64,000 nt of DNA from the NCBI GenBank assembly GCA_033060915.1, contig CM065378.1, forward strand, positions 3,963,001-4,027,000, read 5' to 3'. Both the position numbers and the translations under genes were made by a program. Shown here piece by piece: positions 9,750 to 20,653 of the stretch. Below the pieces are notes generated by a model. That model did not search any database. It was not told where the DNA came from and worked only from the letters and a program-made list of their open reading frames with translations. Within the stretch, counting starts at the first letter, position 1; every line of letters starts with the position of its first letter. This DNA comes from Euryodendron excelsum. Taxonomy: Eukaryota > Streptophyta > Magnoliopsida > Ericales > Pentaphylacaceae.

Positions 9750-12023
9750 TGTTGAGTCAAGGTTAATCCTTGTTGACTCAAGGTTAATTCCCATGTTGAT
9801 TTTGATAATAACTAAACCTTGTGTTATGTTTCTAATGAATCTACTTAGTGTGCAGATTAACAAGTTCATAGTTTAGACTTAAAGTTGAATCTTAAGTCTA
9901 ATAAATATCAAGGAGAATGCACAACTAGGTCAAGAAGCAAGCAATGAATTCAAAGAGCTATGCAATGAACCAAACTGAGAAATGATGCCTATCTCTACTT
10001 CAAACATGTGTTCTACATTTGAAGAGATTGAAGGTGTTCAATTATAGCTTTCTTCAAGTATGCATAGTTTCAATGAAGATTGATTTGCACTAGACTAAAG
10101 ACTTCATCAGTTAAGGAAATGGAATGATCAGTTTAAGGTAAAGAATGGAGATGATGTTAATGCCTAAAGAAGATTTCATCAGAATACGCAAAGATCAGTT
10201 GAAGTAGTGCAATGCTCAGTTGAAGAAGAATTAGTTGTTGAAGAATTTGGAAAATGCTCAAGAGATGATCTCATTCGGTATGGTTAAGACCAATTCAAGA
10301 CGATGAGATTGAAGTTGCTAAGAAAATGGCTCACAATGAATATTTGATCTCTACATGGAATTCAAGTGAAGAATTCTTCGACAAGTGTAAAGAGTCAATG
10401 AAGATTAGATGTATGAAGAGATTTCATCAAGTCTGCAATGGACTCTGTGAAGTGTTTATTGAAGAATGAAGAATTGCTAGCAAAGAGAGGAAATCAGAAA
10501 TGAAGCAGTGTGAAGCTCTATAGAAAGCTTGGCATTGAAGAAGAAGTTCTACATTGATTGAAGAAGCTTTGTAAATGAAGAAGAAAAGACTAGCCTTGAT
10601 CTAGTGAAGCTTTGACTGTTTGAGATTCAAGAAGAAGATCAATATCCAATGATTAATCTAATCCAAATTTAAATAGAAGTTAACTCTGATGAGTTAGGAA
10701 GATTTGATTGATCTTCATACCTCAAAGACATACTCCTTGAAGATCTTATACCAGTGCTTTGATAAGCTTGATCAATAGAAACCTGAAGGCTGAATTCTGG
10801 GCAATGAGAGGACTCATGAAAATGAGGAGTCGCCTCCTGATCACAGACGCTAAAAGGTCTGAAGACAAATTGAACAAAGAGGAGACTCATGGAATTGAGG
10901 TGTTGCCTCTTGCACATAGATGCAAAAATGGCCTGAAGACAAATTGGACAATGAGTAGACACATTGAAACAAAGTGTCGCCTCTTGCACACAGAAGCAAA
11001 TTGTCTGAAGACCAAGTAGGCAATGAGCTGACACATTGTTATGAAGTGTCGCCTCACAGTGCCAGACGCAAAGGCTTGAATATAATATGATCAATGAGCG
11101 GACACATGAAGATGAAGTGTTGCCTCCTGGTAGCAGAAGCAAAAGGCTGGAAGTTTAAATGATCAATGAGTGGACACCTGAAGCAGAAGTGTCGCCTCAT
11201 GACAGCAGAAGCCTAGTATGAAGAAGACAGATGAACAAGGAGTCACCTCATCAACATGAAAAGGGGACTCATGAACTCAGTGAACATCATCTGGTAAATG
11301 CAGAAGCAGGAAGTGTCGACACCACAAGAAATGGAGCCGACTCCCTCTGTCATAACGGCTATTTTTCTTAACGTTATAACAGACTGGACGTGCATTTATG
11401 ATACCCAACCACCTCCAACGGATGGAATCAATGTAAGGGTATATATACTAGCCTCCAACTGCATTTATATACAAAAATCAAGAGGAAGAAACAAGAAGAG
11501 ACGAAAATCTACTGAATCACTGATATTCCTGAAACATTCTTCCTGTTTTGTTCTTGTGAGCTTTGATTGTAAATCTACTCTAGTTAGAGAGTTTGTTTGT
11601 GAGTTGTATACTCTTATACACTTGTAACTAAGAGTTTGGAGAGTTCTCTTGTGTGAAGCAAAACTCTTGTAAAGTTTAAGTGGAGCTTGGACAAAACCAC
11701 TTGGGAATTGAAGAACTCAGTGAAGGGTTCTTGTAGAGTGAGCTGCACACTTTATCAATCAGCAGCCCATCTTATAATAGGTGATTACATAGTGGAAGAA
11801 GGTTTCAAGGAGGTCTTGGGGTGAGGACGTAGACCACGGTTTGTGGTTGAACCTCGGTAAATCTATGTCTCCTTCTTATTGCTCTGTTTTCTTTGTTTCC
11901 ATCGATAACATTGCTTTGCACATAGATTAGCCATTGCTATTTTGTTTAAGATTAATTCTTAACTTGTATTAATCTTTGAAAAACCCAATTCACCCCCCTC
12001 TTGGGTTGCCTATTGGACCAACA
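9750..12023 (+). mobile_element. Solo LTR C (2.27 kb) inserted in pol
   Basis: It begins TGTTGAGTCAAGG and ends TTGGACCAACA, with inverted ends TGTTG/CAACA. Flanking pentamers are cggtc (9745-9749) and cgatc (12024-12028), a one-mismatch target duplication. Upstream and downstream the minus strand continues the same pol protein. The right end carries CACCCCCCTCTTGGGTTGCC, typical of the 3' part of plant LTRs in plus orientation, and a TATATATA box lies near 11440. No PBS, PPT or coding part is present, so it is a solo LTR. I cannot decide between copia and gypsy origin. Confidence 0.82.
10795..11290. repeat. About 72-bp degenerate tandem repeat in LTR C
   Basis: The word GTCGCCTC (or GTTGCCTC) recurs at about 10829, 10902, 10976, 11048, 11119, 11191 and, as GTCACCTC, 11242. 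Spacings are 71-74 and finally 51. Each unit also holds AATGAG.GGACACAT and CAGAAGCAAA. The apparent ORFs across it are by-products. Confidence 0.8.
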
Positions 12024-12772
12024 CGATCGGCACCTGCCCAATGAACGGCTGATGAACCTGTTGAGTGTTGCGGCCATTCCCGTTAGTTTCTACATCTCTT
12101 TAGCATTCTTTCGGGCTTGAATGCTCTGGATCACACTGATCTGCCGTGGATCTACTTCAATGCCCCAATGCGTAACCAAGAACCCCAGAAATTTACCCGA
12201 GCTGACTCCGAAGACACATTTCGAAGCATTTAGCCTCATTTTGTACTCCTTCAAAATGCGGAGTACTTCTTTTAGATCTGCCTGATGAGAGTCGTTGAGT
12301 TTGCTTTTCACCAACATGTCATCGATGTAGACCTCGACAGTTCTGCCGAGTTGCGCCTTGAACATCTTTGTAACCAATCGCTAATACGTGGCCCCAGCAT
12401 TCTTCAGACCAAAAGGCATAACCTTGTAGCAATAGATACCCCTCGGAGTGATGAAGGTCATCTGCTCTTGGTCGTCAGCGTGGAGGGGAATCTGGTGGTA
12501 CCCTCGATAGGCATCCAAAAAACTCATCCTCCCAAAGCCAGTTGTTGTATCCACGAGCTGGTCAATTTTGGGGAGGGGGAATGGATCCTTGGGGCATGGT
12601 TTGTTGAGGTCAGTGAAGTCCACACAGACCCTCCACTTGCCATCCTCCTTTTTTCACTACCACCGTGTTTGACAACCAGCTTGGGTAGTTGATCTCTTGA
12701 ATTGCCCCGGCTTCCAAAAGCTTCTCAGTCTCTTCCACAACAGCGTCTACATGCTGGGTTGCCGCCCTTCTC
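12024..12772 (-). pseudogene. Reverse transcriptase domain of the Tat element (main part)
   Basis: The minus strand shows INYPSWLSNTVVVKK, MDFTDLNKPCPKDPFPLPKI, FLDAYRGYHQIPL, TFITPRGIYCYKVMPFGLKN and the catalytic VEVYIDDMLVKS box. Then comes the RT connection LNASKCVFGVSSGKFLGFLV and LNRFISRS. A stop near 12378 (after ATY) and a frame break near 12620 divide it. The preceding N-terminal residues continue beyond LTR B at 17448. Confidence 0.9.
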
Positions 12773-13299
12773 TGTCGTGCCCAGATTTTTCGCACTCGAG
12801 GAATACTCACACAAGCGGGAAAAACGTTGTACTCTCTTGTTAGAACTCACCCTCCTAAAAGAATGAGTGCCACTAAGTTTGGATTGAAAAATTGGTTTGA
12901 ATAAAGGGCTTTTAGAAAAGATTTGGAGTCGCCACCTAACTTGATTAAGGTGAGTTAGGTCACCTAAAAACTAAGAATGATCCGGAGACTACACTTAGGG
13001 TTTTTGAAAAACGATTTTGAAAATATCTCCTCAAGAAAGGGTTTTTAAGAAAACAGGTTGTTTGGCAATCTTTGGAAAATATTTAGCCCTTTTTGAAAAA
13101 TAACTCCTTTTTGGTCTTTGAAATTAGTGATCTAGGTTCGGAGGTTGGTTACGTGTAGGGAAGACGCACTAAGCCATCACCCTACCCGGCCCTTTCGGTA
13201 CCTACATGTCAATCTACCGAAGATTCACCTACGAGAGTCTTTAACTACCTATCGACCAATCCTATCCACTTTGAAAAATAATGTTTGAAAAGAAATAAT

Positions 13300-15230
13300 G
13301 CATGGGATGCAAGTGCAAAATAAGAGGGAGTTGGAGAATAGATTTGGAAATAAATTTGAAAAGAAATTGATTTGATTTGAAAGAGATTTGAAATTGGATA
13401 GATTTGAAATTGAAAAGTTTTGGAAATTGAAAGTAGAGATTTGAAAATAGAAATTTGAAATTGCAAATTTGAAAATAGATTGGAGATTTGGAAAGATTTT
13501 GGAATTTGAAATTTGGAAGACATGGAGGAATTTGAAATTTGAAAGAAGTTGTGACCGCACCCATAAAGATTGCCTACGTATCCTTTTGGAGGAATCAGGT
13601 TAGTCGTAGTTCGGACAACAGTCCGATTAGAAATAGAAGAGTTGATTTGGAAAAGAGATTGAATTGGAAGATTAAGATATTGAACTTTGATTGGAAGATT
13701 TGAAAATATTGGTTTTGAAATACTTGGTTTTAGGAAACCTAGACTTAAGAACTTCAAAAAGAAGAATTGGATTTGACTTGGAAAGATTTTGAAAAAGAAT
13801 TCACTTGAATATTAGACTTGGAAGATTGAAGAAAAATTGGAGTTAGGAAAGGTTTGAATTTGGAAAGTTTCGAATTTGAAAAGTTTCATTTTTGGAAAGT
13901 TTTCAATTAGGGAAGTTTTCTAGTTAAGAAAGTTTCAAAATTAGGAAAGTTTTGAATTAAGAAAGTTTCAACTTATGAAAGTTTTGAATTAGGAAAATTT
14001 CAACTTAGGAAAGTGTTGTTTTAGGAAAGGTTTTGAAATTAGGAAGTTTTGGAAGTTGGAAAGTTTAGAGTTTAGAAAGTTTTGAAATTTGAAAAGATTT
14101 GAAGTTTTAGGAAAGTTTAGAGTTTTAGAAAAATTTTGAGATTAGGAAAGGTTTGAATTTAAGAAAGGTTTGAAAACTTAGGTTAGGAGAGTTAAGATTT
14201 GGAAATGGACGGAATTAGGAAAGGGTGGAATTAGGAAGGATGTGGAAATTAAGTTTTAAAATTAAGGAAAGATTTTTATGTTCAAGTTTTAGAAACTTAA
14301 GATTTAGGAAATGAGAAGATTAGGAATGATTCGATCTAGGAAAGAATTGGATTTTGAAATTTAAGAAAAGATTTCAAGTTTAGGTTTAGGAAACTTATGG
14401 TTTAGGAAGGTAGAAATTAGGAAGGAGTTGAATTAAGAAAGGTTTGGATTAGGAAGGGATTGGATTTGGTTTCTAAAAGCAAAGATTTGATTTTGTTTCC
14501 AAAAACGGAGGACGGGATCTAGTTTTCTAAACGGGAAGATTGGATTTGGTGTCCTAAAGGGAAAATTTGATTTGACAAGGATTTGGAAAAGAAAATTTCT
14601 AGAAACTCTAGGTTTGGAAGTGTAGAATTTTGATGTAGAAAAGAAGTTTTGGAAATGTGTATAGTTTGGATGTAGAAAACGAGAGATTTTGGAAACCTAG
14701 GTTTGGGGAAAGGTTTGAAAACCATGTTTTTGGGAAGAAAATTAGGGTTTCCTAATGGTTAGCTCTAGGACTTGACTTGGGCTTTAAGGAAAGAGTTTTT
14801 GAAAAGTGCGTTTTTGGAAACAAAGATTTTGGAAGGAATTCCCAGAGAGGAGTTTCTTAAGGAAAGATTTTGGAAAGAGAGTTTTTGGAAACGAAGATTT
14901 TTAGAAGGGAATCCTAGAGAGGATTTTTTGGAAAATGTATTTTTGGAAACAAGTTTCAGAAAGAAAATCCCAGAGGGGAATTTCTAGAAGGAAGATTTTG
15001 GAAAGAGAGTTTTTAGAAAGATTTTTAGGGAGCGTTTTTAGAAAGTGAATTTTGAGGAAAGAGAGTTTTGGAAAGGAATTGAAAAATGAAGTTTTGAAAA
15101 ATAGATTTTTAGAAAGAGTTTTTTAAAAAAATTTTGGAAAGAAGAATTTTTGGGAAGTATGTTGAAAAAGAGATTTTTAGGAAGGGATTTTTGAAAAGAG
15201 AGCTTTTTGAAAAGTATAAAAACATCTCAC
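13300..15230 (+). repeat. Purine-rich degenerate repeat tract inside LTR B
   Basis: Nearly 2 kb of GAAAGTTTTGAATTAGG-like words on the plus strand, colinear with 2200-4400 in LTR A. Open frames here are low-complexity products (Phe/Ser/Asn/Lys-rich) and not genes. Confidence 0.85.
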
Positions 15231-16557
15231 TTTCCTAAAGCGATTCTAACCATAAGAAGGCTAGAACCACTTTAAGAAAGCGGTTTTGAAAACAACAAGA
15301 TTTGAAAATATGGACCATATTAGTCGCTTTTAATGTACACTTTCCTAAAGCAACCTTAGCCATGGAAAGGCTAGAATCACCCTAGGATTGTGATTTTGAA
15401 AATATGTTTTTGAAAAAGAGGATTTTGATGCAATTTTGAAAACGAGTTTGAAAACGATTTTGAAAACGACTTTGAAAACAACTTTTAGAAGATGCAAGAT
15501 CATGATATGCACAATGCAATTTTAGGGTCGTGAACATACAAGGTTAAGGCTTCACCACATAATCAAGGGGGCCGAACCCACGTGGTCTCCGGTTAGCCTA
15601 AAGGAAAGCCTCTGACACGGTAACCCTCTGATAGTCTAATCCTACACATGGACCGGGAGTCCCCTTGTTTCAAGCATGCAAAGAAAGGGGGGGAAAGAGA
15701 TAGGGGATTAAAATAGAGAAAACCCAAGCGGGTTAGAAGAGAGAAGAGAGAGGGGGAAGTGCGAAAATTTAAATTGAGAACCTACCTTGTATCTTGTTTA
15801 TTTTGCACGCCTTGCTTTCTTCGGTCTTCGTCTTCAATCTTCAAGAGCCGCCTTCAATCTTCAAACTTCAGATTGCAACTCTTCAAGTCTTCGAAGGAGG
15901 GTTAAAGGTTAGTGTATGAGTGTATGGGGGTGTGTATGAGTATATAGGAGGCTAGGGTTTAGTGTATGGTGGCTAGGGTTTGGAAAACCTAGGGAAGCTA
16001 GGGTTTAGGAGGTGCTCGAGCTCTGTATATCGAAATATAGGATTTTTAGATTGAGTTTAAGGACCTCTTTCACGCTAGAAGAGACTCTGTATTAATAGAG
16101 GTTGGACAAACCTGGCGTCTGTTGCAGTGGCGCCAGGCCAAACTTTACACTGGTGCCACTTCGCCAAGCCAATTTTTGGCTTGGCGCCACTATTAGTGGC
16201 TCCAGCCATTTAGGAAATATTTAAGGTCGGCAAGCAATGTATCTTTGACTAGATTTCGGCGCTTGTACTAGTGACTACCGTGTAATTTTTAGCCTGACTT
16301 TACTAGGAGTGACTCCGGAAAGTCCGGGAATGATTTTAAGAGACCAAGAATGGCCCAGAAGGCTGGAAAGGAGTAGGAACGCTTAAAATAGTGTCCTAGA
16401 GGTATTTGACTTGAAAAATGTGGATAAGATGTGTCAGAGGGGCTGACCGGGCCTTTAGGGGCAAAACGGTCAATTGGGTCGAGAAGTTACCGGGACAAAC
16501 TCGGACTATCCCAGAAGAAGACTTGGAATTTGAAAAATTTATTCAAAATGTTCCGAA

Positions 16558-17035
16558 AGGTTGCTAAAATGATTCCCAGAGCCGGTGTGGTCAGAAAAGG
16601 TGACCGGTCCACTGGGAACAAAACGGTCATTTCGCACCGGGTTTGCCGGAACTGACTCGGAATGATCCAAAAGGATAGAGGAAGGTTGAGAATACTATAA
16701 GAAGTAATCTCAAAGGATTACCGGTTTGATACCCAGAGCCGATTTGGTCGAAAAGGAGACCGGCCCACCAAGGGCAAAACGATCATTTTGTATCGGGTTT
16801 GCCGGAACTGACTTGGAATAATCTGGAAAGATAAGGAAAGGTTGAGAATACTATAAGAAGCAATCTCAGAGGATTACCGGTTTGATACCCAAAGCCGGTA
16901 TGCTCGAAAAAGGAGACTCGTCCACCAGGGGCAAAACGGTCATTTTATACCGAGTTTGCCGGAACTGACTCAGAATGATCCAAAAAGATAGAGTGAGGTT
17001 GAGAATACTATAAGCAGCATTCTCAGGAAATTACT
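16558..17035. repeat. About 155-bp tandem repeats in LTR B
   Basis: Repeated blocks beginning near 16566, 16721 and 16877 contain CCGGTTTGATACCCAGAGCC and GGCAAAACGGTCATTT and end with GAGAATACTATAAGAAG. It is the same unit as in LTR A. Confidence 0.75.
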
Positions 17036-17042
17036 AAAACGG

Positions 17043-17265
17043 CCCTGATTGGAACCGTCTCAAGGAATAAACTGTCTCGAGAAAGGGATTGGAAAGGGGA
17101 CTTACCGTCTTTGAAAAGACGCGCCTGATTGGAACCGTCTCGAGGAATAAACTGTCTCGAGAGAGGGATTGGAAAGGGGACTTACCGTCTTCGAAAAGAT
17201 GCGCCTAATTTGGAACCGTCTCGAGGAATAAACTGTCTCGAGAAAGGGATTGGAATTGGAAAGGA
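17043..17265. repeat. 80-bp tandem triplication specific to LTR B
   Basis: GGAACCGTCTC occurs at 17051, 17131 and 17212. Each unit continues with AATAAACTGTCTCGAGA and ACTTACCGTCTT. LTR A lacks this block, so it arose after the two copies split. Confidence 0.85.
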
Positions 17266-17447
17266 CAATGCCCCTAAGGGCATTTTGGTCATTTTGCCTC
17301 TATTTGGGCCTGGTGGGCCAGCGAAGCGATGGACAAACGGGATTTGGGCTTAGAAAGTTGGTTTCGATTGGAATATGCCCACAATGACTTGAACACAAGT
17401 CTGGACGGAGTGTAGACTGTCGAGCGGTCAAAAATGAGGTGCTTACA

Positions 17448-18300
17448 TTCTCCCTTTCTGGACAACAGGTCGGCATTTTGGGTCTACATTCAGCTGATGA
17501 TAGGCGAGTCGGCGTCTATCCCCGGCATGTCATAAGGGGTCCAGGTGAACACTTCCAGGAAACTTATCAATAACTCGATCAAGGATTGTTCCTCCTATTT
17601 GGACAAAAAGGTGCCGATGACGAAGTACTTATCTCCCTGCCGATCGATGTATATCTTCTTTAGGTCCTCCACGGCTTTGTTCTTAGGTATCTGTCCCACA
17701 TCATCAATGGTTGGGGTGCCTTCATGCAACTCCATCATCTGCATGTTCTTAGGCTTTGTCTTGGTCGTGCATGCTATTAGGAAGCACTGTTTGGCAGCTA
17801 CTTGGTCTCCTCTAATTTCTCTTATTCCACCAGGGGTCGAAAATCAGACCAGTTGATGGTAGGATGAGGGAATGGTCTTCATGAGGTGCAACCAGATTCG
17901 TCCCATGATGGCATTGTAGGGGGAAGGCACATTGACCACCAGGAATTCTGTTTACAATGTGATCCCCTCGGCAGTTACTGGAACCGTTACCTTTCACATG
18001 GGCCAAACTGGATTTGAGCTGAATCCGACCAACGTGTTGAGTGATGGCTGGAAGTCGGACTCCTTGAGTTCCAGTTTCTTGAACAGTCTGTAGTACATGA
18101 CTTCAGATGAACTCCCTTGATCTATAAGCAATCTCTTCACATCACAATCCGTCATTCTTAATGTTACAACCAAGGCATCATTATGAGGAGTCTGTACCCC
18201 CACGAGATCTTCATCAGTGAAGGTAATGGATGTATGGCTGCCACCGACCTTGACTTTCGTGCTGGGTGGCTGTATCTGCAATACTTCCCTCAAGTGTGCA
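17448..18300 (-). pseudogene. Protease and start of RT of the Tat element
   Basis: The minus strand shows FTDEDLVGVQTPHNDALVV and then RLLIDQGSSSEVMYY, the retropepsin active site. Asp is kept, but the next residue is Gln where Thr or Ser is usual. Further on PYNAIMGRIWLH corresponds to the later protease strand (A-I-L-G-R). A stop falls near 17940 in the linker. The segment closes with DPKCRPVVQKGR at the LTR B junction, where RT continues. Confidence 0.82.
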
Positions 18301-18599
18301 GCCTTCTACATCTCGGCCTGGTATTTATGTGGATCGATGGTCCCCGACTCGGCAAACCGTGCAGCACATTGATTACCCGGACAGGTCTCTTCTCTGTCTC
18401 CTTCTGGGCTATATACCCCACTCGTATTTGCTCGGCTTCATTCTTTGTCTTTTCCAGATTAATGAATTGATTGAGATAGCCAGCTTTGGCCAAATCTTCC
18501 AAATGGGTTTTGAGATGCCGACATTTCTCCGTCTTAAGCCCCTTCTTGCGGTGGTAGGAACAGAATCTCTTCTGATCTCGGGTGGCTGGGTCCTCTCCT

Positions 18600-20010
18600 A
18601 ACTTCGGTGGCTACTTGAAAAATGGTTTGTCACAGATCTAGGGCAATATCTTATAGATGGGGTCTTTAAAGACCGTATATACCCCCTCAGTCACCCTTTT
18701 TCCTCGGGTGCTATCTTCTGATCGGGGTTTCTTGGCATCTTTCTTACTTGTTTTGTCTACAGCACTGTCGACATTGGCCGAACTTGGCTGGGGCATGTCT
18801 TCATCCAACCGCGCATAGCGTTCGATTCTCAGCATCAACTCCTGTATTGTGAGGGCTAGTTTCTTCATCAATGACTGTCGCAGGCGATGCTCCCTGGGAA
18901 GGCCGATCTTGAACTGAGTTATAGCCAGTTGCTCGTTGCACTCGTCAATTTCGTTGTAAGCTTCCCAGTAGCGCTGTGCGTACGCCCGCAATCCTTCCCC
19001 TTCCTCCTTTCGTAGAGTTAGCAAGAAATCAACCTCCTTCAGCTGCAGGCTGTTTGCTATGAAACGAGCAGTAAACAGCTCGGCAAGCTGCCTCTAGCTT
19101 GACACGGACTTAAGTGGCAATTTGTCGAACCACCATAGTGCCACACTTCCCAGATTTGAGGGAAAGATTCGGCACATCAACATTTGGTCACCACACCAAA
19201 CTACCATTAGTTGTTTGTAATGCCAAATATAGTTAATCGGGTCGGACTTCCCATCATACAGAGTGAACTTTGGTGGGGTGAATTTTCGAGGAATTGGGTG
19301 GGAGTCAATTTCCTCTGTAAAAGGCGAGGACGTGATTTGGTCTAGGGCCTTTTTCACCAAGTCGCGGGCCGTGCGCTCCTTAGTCTGCTGCTTCCCATCT
19401 TCCTGTTTTTCGTTATACCATTTAACCCAGTCTTCTCTCCGCCAATCTCCATCTGCCCAATCGTCGTTCGGCGGGGTTTCACTCCTTCTCCTCCGCCGAT
19501 CTGTTCGCCAGTTGTCGCAATGCCTGGTACTAGAGGTGTAGCTCCCTCTTACCCGCGGCACCGGATCGTTCCTGCCACCAGTAATCTGCTCCTGGTTAGG
19601 GGACCTTTCTCTTCCACGCCCATTTTTCCTAGAGAATGCCTCCCTCATAACTCGAACTTGGGAGGTGAGGTAGGCAATCTCTTCGCTGCGCTGCCGAATT
19701 TCCCTCTTCGCCGCACGGAGTATGTCTTCACTTGGAACTTGCCCACTGGAGGGCAACAGGGCAAGGTTTCGACTGTGGTTTCTACGGAAGTTTCTGCCCC
19801 TAACATAGTCTGTATTCCTCCGTATTTCATCCGATGCTTCCTAGTGGCTTTCAGCAGGCGTCCGTATCTCCGACCTCAGTGTTCTTCTCTGCTGCCGATC
19901 TACTGGTGTAGATTGGCAGTGCACCAAGTTGGTCTGATCTTTGCTGGAGGAGGCTCTGCTACCTCTCCCATCATGGTTCTCTCTTCCACCTCTTTGGTCG
20001 TTCAGACTTA
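18600..20010 (-). pseudogene. gag domain of the Tat element (broken)
   Basis: The minus strand encodes an Arg/Glu-rich N-terminal part (EIAYLTSQVRVMREAF; RTDRRRRRSETPPNDDW), then the capsid-like core HPIPRKFTPPKFTLYDGKSD, IWHYKQLMVVWC and LGSVALWWFDKLP. It continues as LRKEEGEGLRAYAQRYWEAY, IDECNEQLAITQFKIGL and ELMLRIERYARLDED. An in-frame TAG lies near 19843 and the frame changes near 19030-19095. No clear CCHC knuckle was seen. It lies immediately downstream of the PBS on the minus strand. Confidence 0.82.
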
Positions 20011-20023
20011 TGATTTTTCTAAG

Positions 20024-20043
20024 CTTTCCCACAGATGGCGCCA
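20024..20043 (-). other. Primer binding site of the Tat element
   Basis: The minus strand reads TGGCGCCATCTGTGGGAAAG two bases after the LTR end. TGG at the start pairs with the CCA end of a tRNA. I cannot name the tRNA safely. Confidence 0.72.
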
Positions 20044-20045
20044 AT

Positions 20046-20648
20046 TGTAAGTGGGATTTTTCGGGAAGGCTAGGCCGAGCTCTCAAGCCAAAGTGAATGA
20101 ATCCAAACTCCCTGTAAGAGAAGAAGGTTAGAATGGGTTGACCCTTGGCGGACCAATCACACTCCGATAATTAAGTTAGCAAGCTTAATTGAGATAAAAA
20201 TGAATGAGAGTTGTGAGTGTTTGGAGTTAATTGTCCATATTTGACTCTCGATGCCTTGGGTATTTATAGTGTAATCGATGGAGTGTGTTTGGCCCTGGCC
20301 TATCAGCAGGCTCTCATGGCATGCTCGGTAGGCATCATCATTGACGCCGCCGCCACCACTTACAGAATCTGGTGCACCGTCGCTGAGGATTCCGACTGAC
20401 TGGATGTGCATGTTGACGTCGCGTGGGCAGCCGCTCATGCATTTAATGCGAGTCAACTTTGCATTTATTACTCGAAAACCGCTAGCGGTTTGGGCTCGCC
20501 TTCCGCGGTTTGGGCCATGGCAGGGAGAAGGTCGGCGGTCAAGTTCGGCCTGCCCTTCACTTCTAATTTGGACCGCCAAGCAGCCCAACTTTGATTTGTG
20601 TAGATTGGGCCTCACCTATTAGGTTGGGCCGTGGAATATTCCCTCACA
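20046..20648 (-). mobile_element. 5' LTR of the Tat element (603 bp)
   Basis: On the plus strand it runs from TGTAAGTGGGATTTTTCGG to TATTCCCTCACA. On the minus strand this gives TGTGAGGGAATATTCC...CCCACTTACA followed by AT and the PBS. A CACTATAAATACCC box on the minus strand (20259-20272) is the likely promoter. The pentamer outside the LTR is cctag (20649-20653); its partner would be left of the window. The outer border is inferred from the TG...CA form, not from a second LTR. Confidence 0.75.
20259..20272 (-). promoter_or_regulatory. TATA box in the Tat LTR
   Basis: The minus strand reads CACTATAAATACCC inside the 5' LTR, oriented towards gag. Confidence 0.6.
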
Positions 20649-20653
20649 CCTAG

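Larger units (their letters stand above)
12773..17447 (-). mobile_element. Very long LTR-like insert B (4.7 kb), probable solo LTR with perfect TTCTC duplication
   Basis: Begins TGTCGTGCCCAGATTTTTCG and ends GAGGTGCTTACA. It is flanked on both sides by TTCTC (12768-12772 and 17448-17452). Removing the insert and one TTCTC restores the RT reading DPKCRPVVQKGRRAATQHV. It is colinear with insert A at 1732-6258, including the purine-rich tract and the 155-bp repeats, but has an extra 80-bp triplication. It contains no gene. The RC of the right end begins TGTAAGCACCTCATTTTTGA, the inferred LTR start on the minus strand. Confidence 0.86.
1..20648 (-). mobile_element. Ty3/gypsy LTR retrotransposon, Tat lineage, degenerate and nested (3' LTR outside window)
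   Basis: One retrotransposon read on the minus strand explains most of the first 20.6 kb. The order is 5' LTR, PBS, gag, protease, RT, RNase H, second RNase H, integrase, then an oppositely oriented gene. A second (archaeal-type) RNase H between RT/RNase H and integrase, and an antisense extra gene downstream of integrase, are known marks of the Tat lineage of plant Ty3/gypsy elements. Three later insertions (1732-6258, 9750-12023, 12773-17447) interrupt it. The reading on either side of the 12773-17447 insert joins exactly once one copy of the 5-bp duplication is removed. Many in-frame stops mean it cannot be autonomous. The 3' LTR should lie left of base 1. Confidence 0.88.

Noticed and set aside
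10669..11142. 157-codon minus-strand ORF with repeated Cys/His
   Set aside because: Falls within the 72-bp tandem repeat of LTR C; the repeated residues follow the DNA repeat.
19520..20622. Plus-strand ORFs of 93-176 codons and minus-strand 152-codon ORF around the Tat LTR
   Set aside because: They overlap gag, PBS and LTR read on the minus strand and have no family features.
1..20648. Inserts A and B as the two LTRs of one element enclosing 6259-12772
   Set aside because: B has its own perfect TTCTC duplication and the RT reading is continuous across it; the outer flanks ctacc and ttctc do not match.
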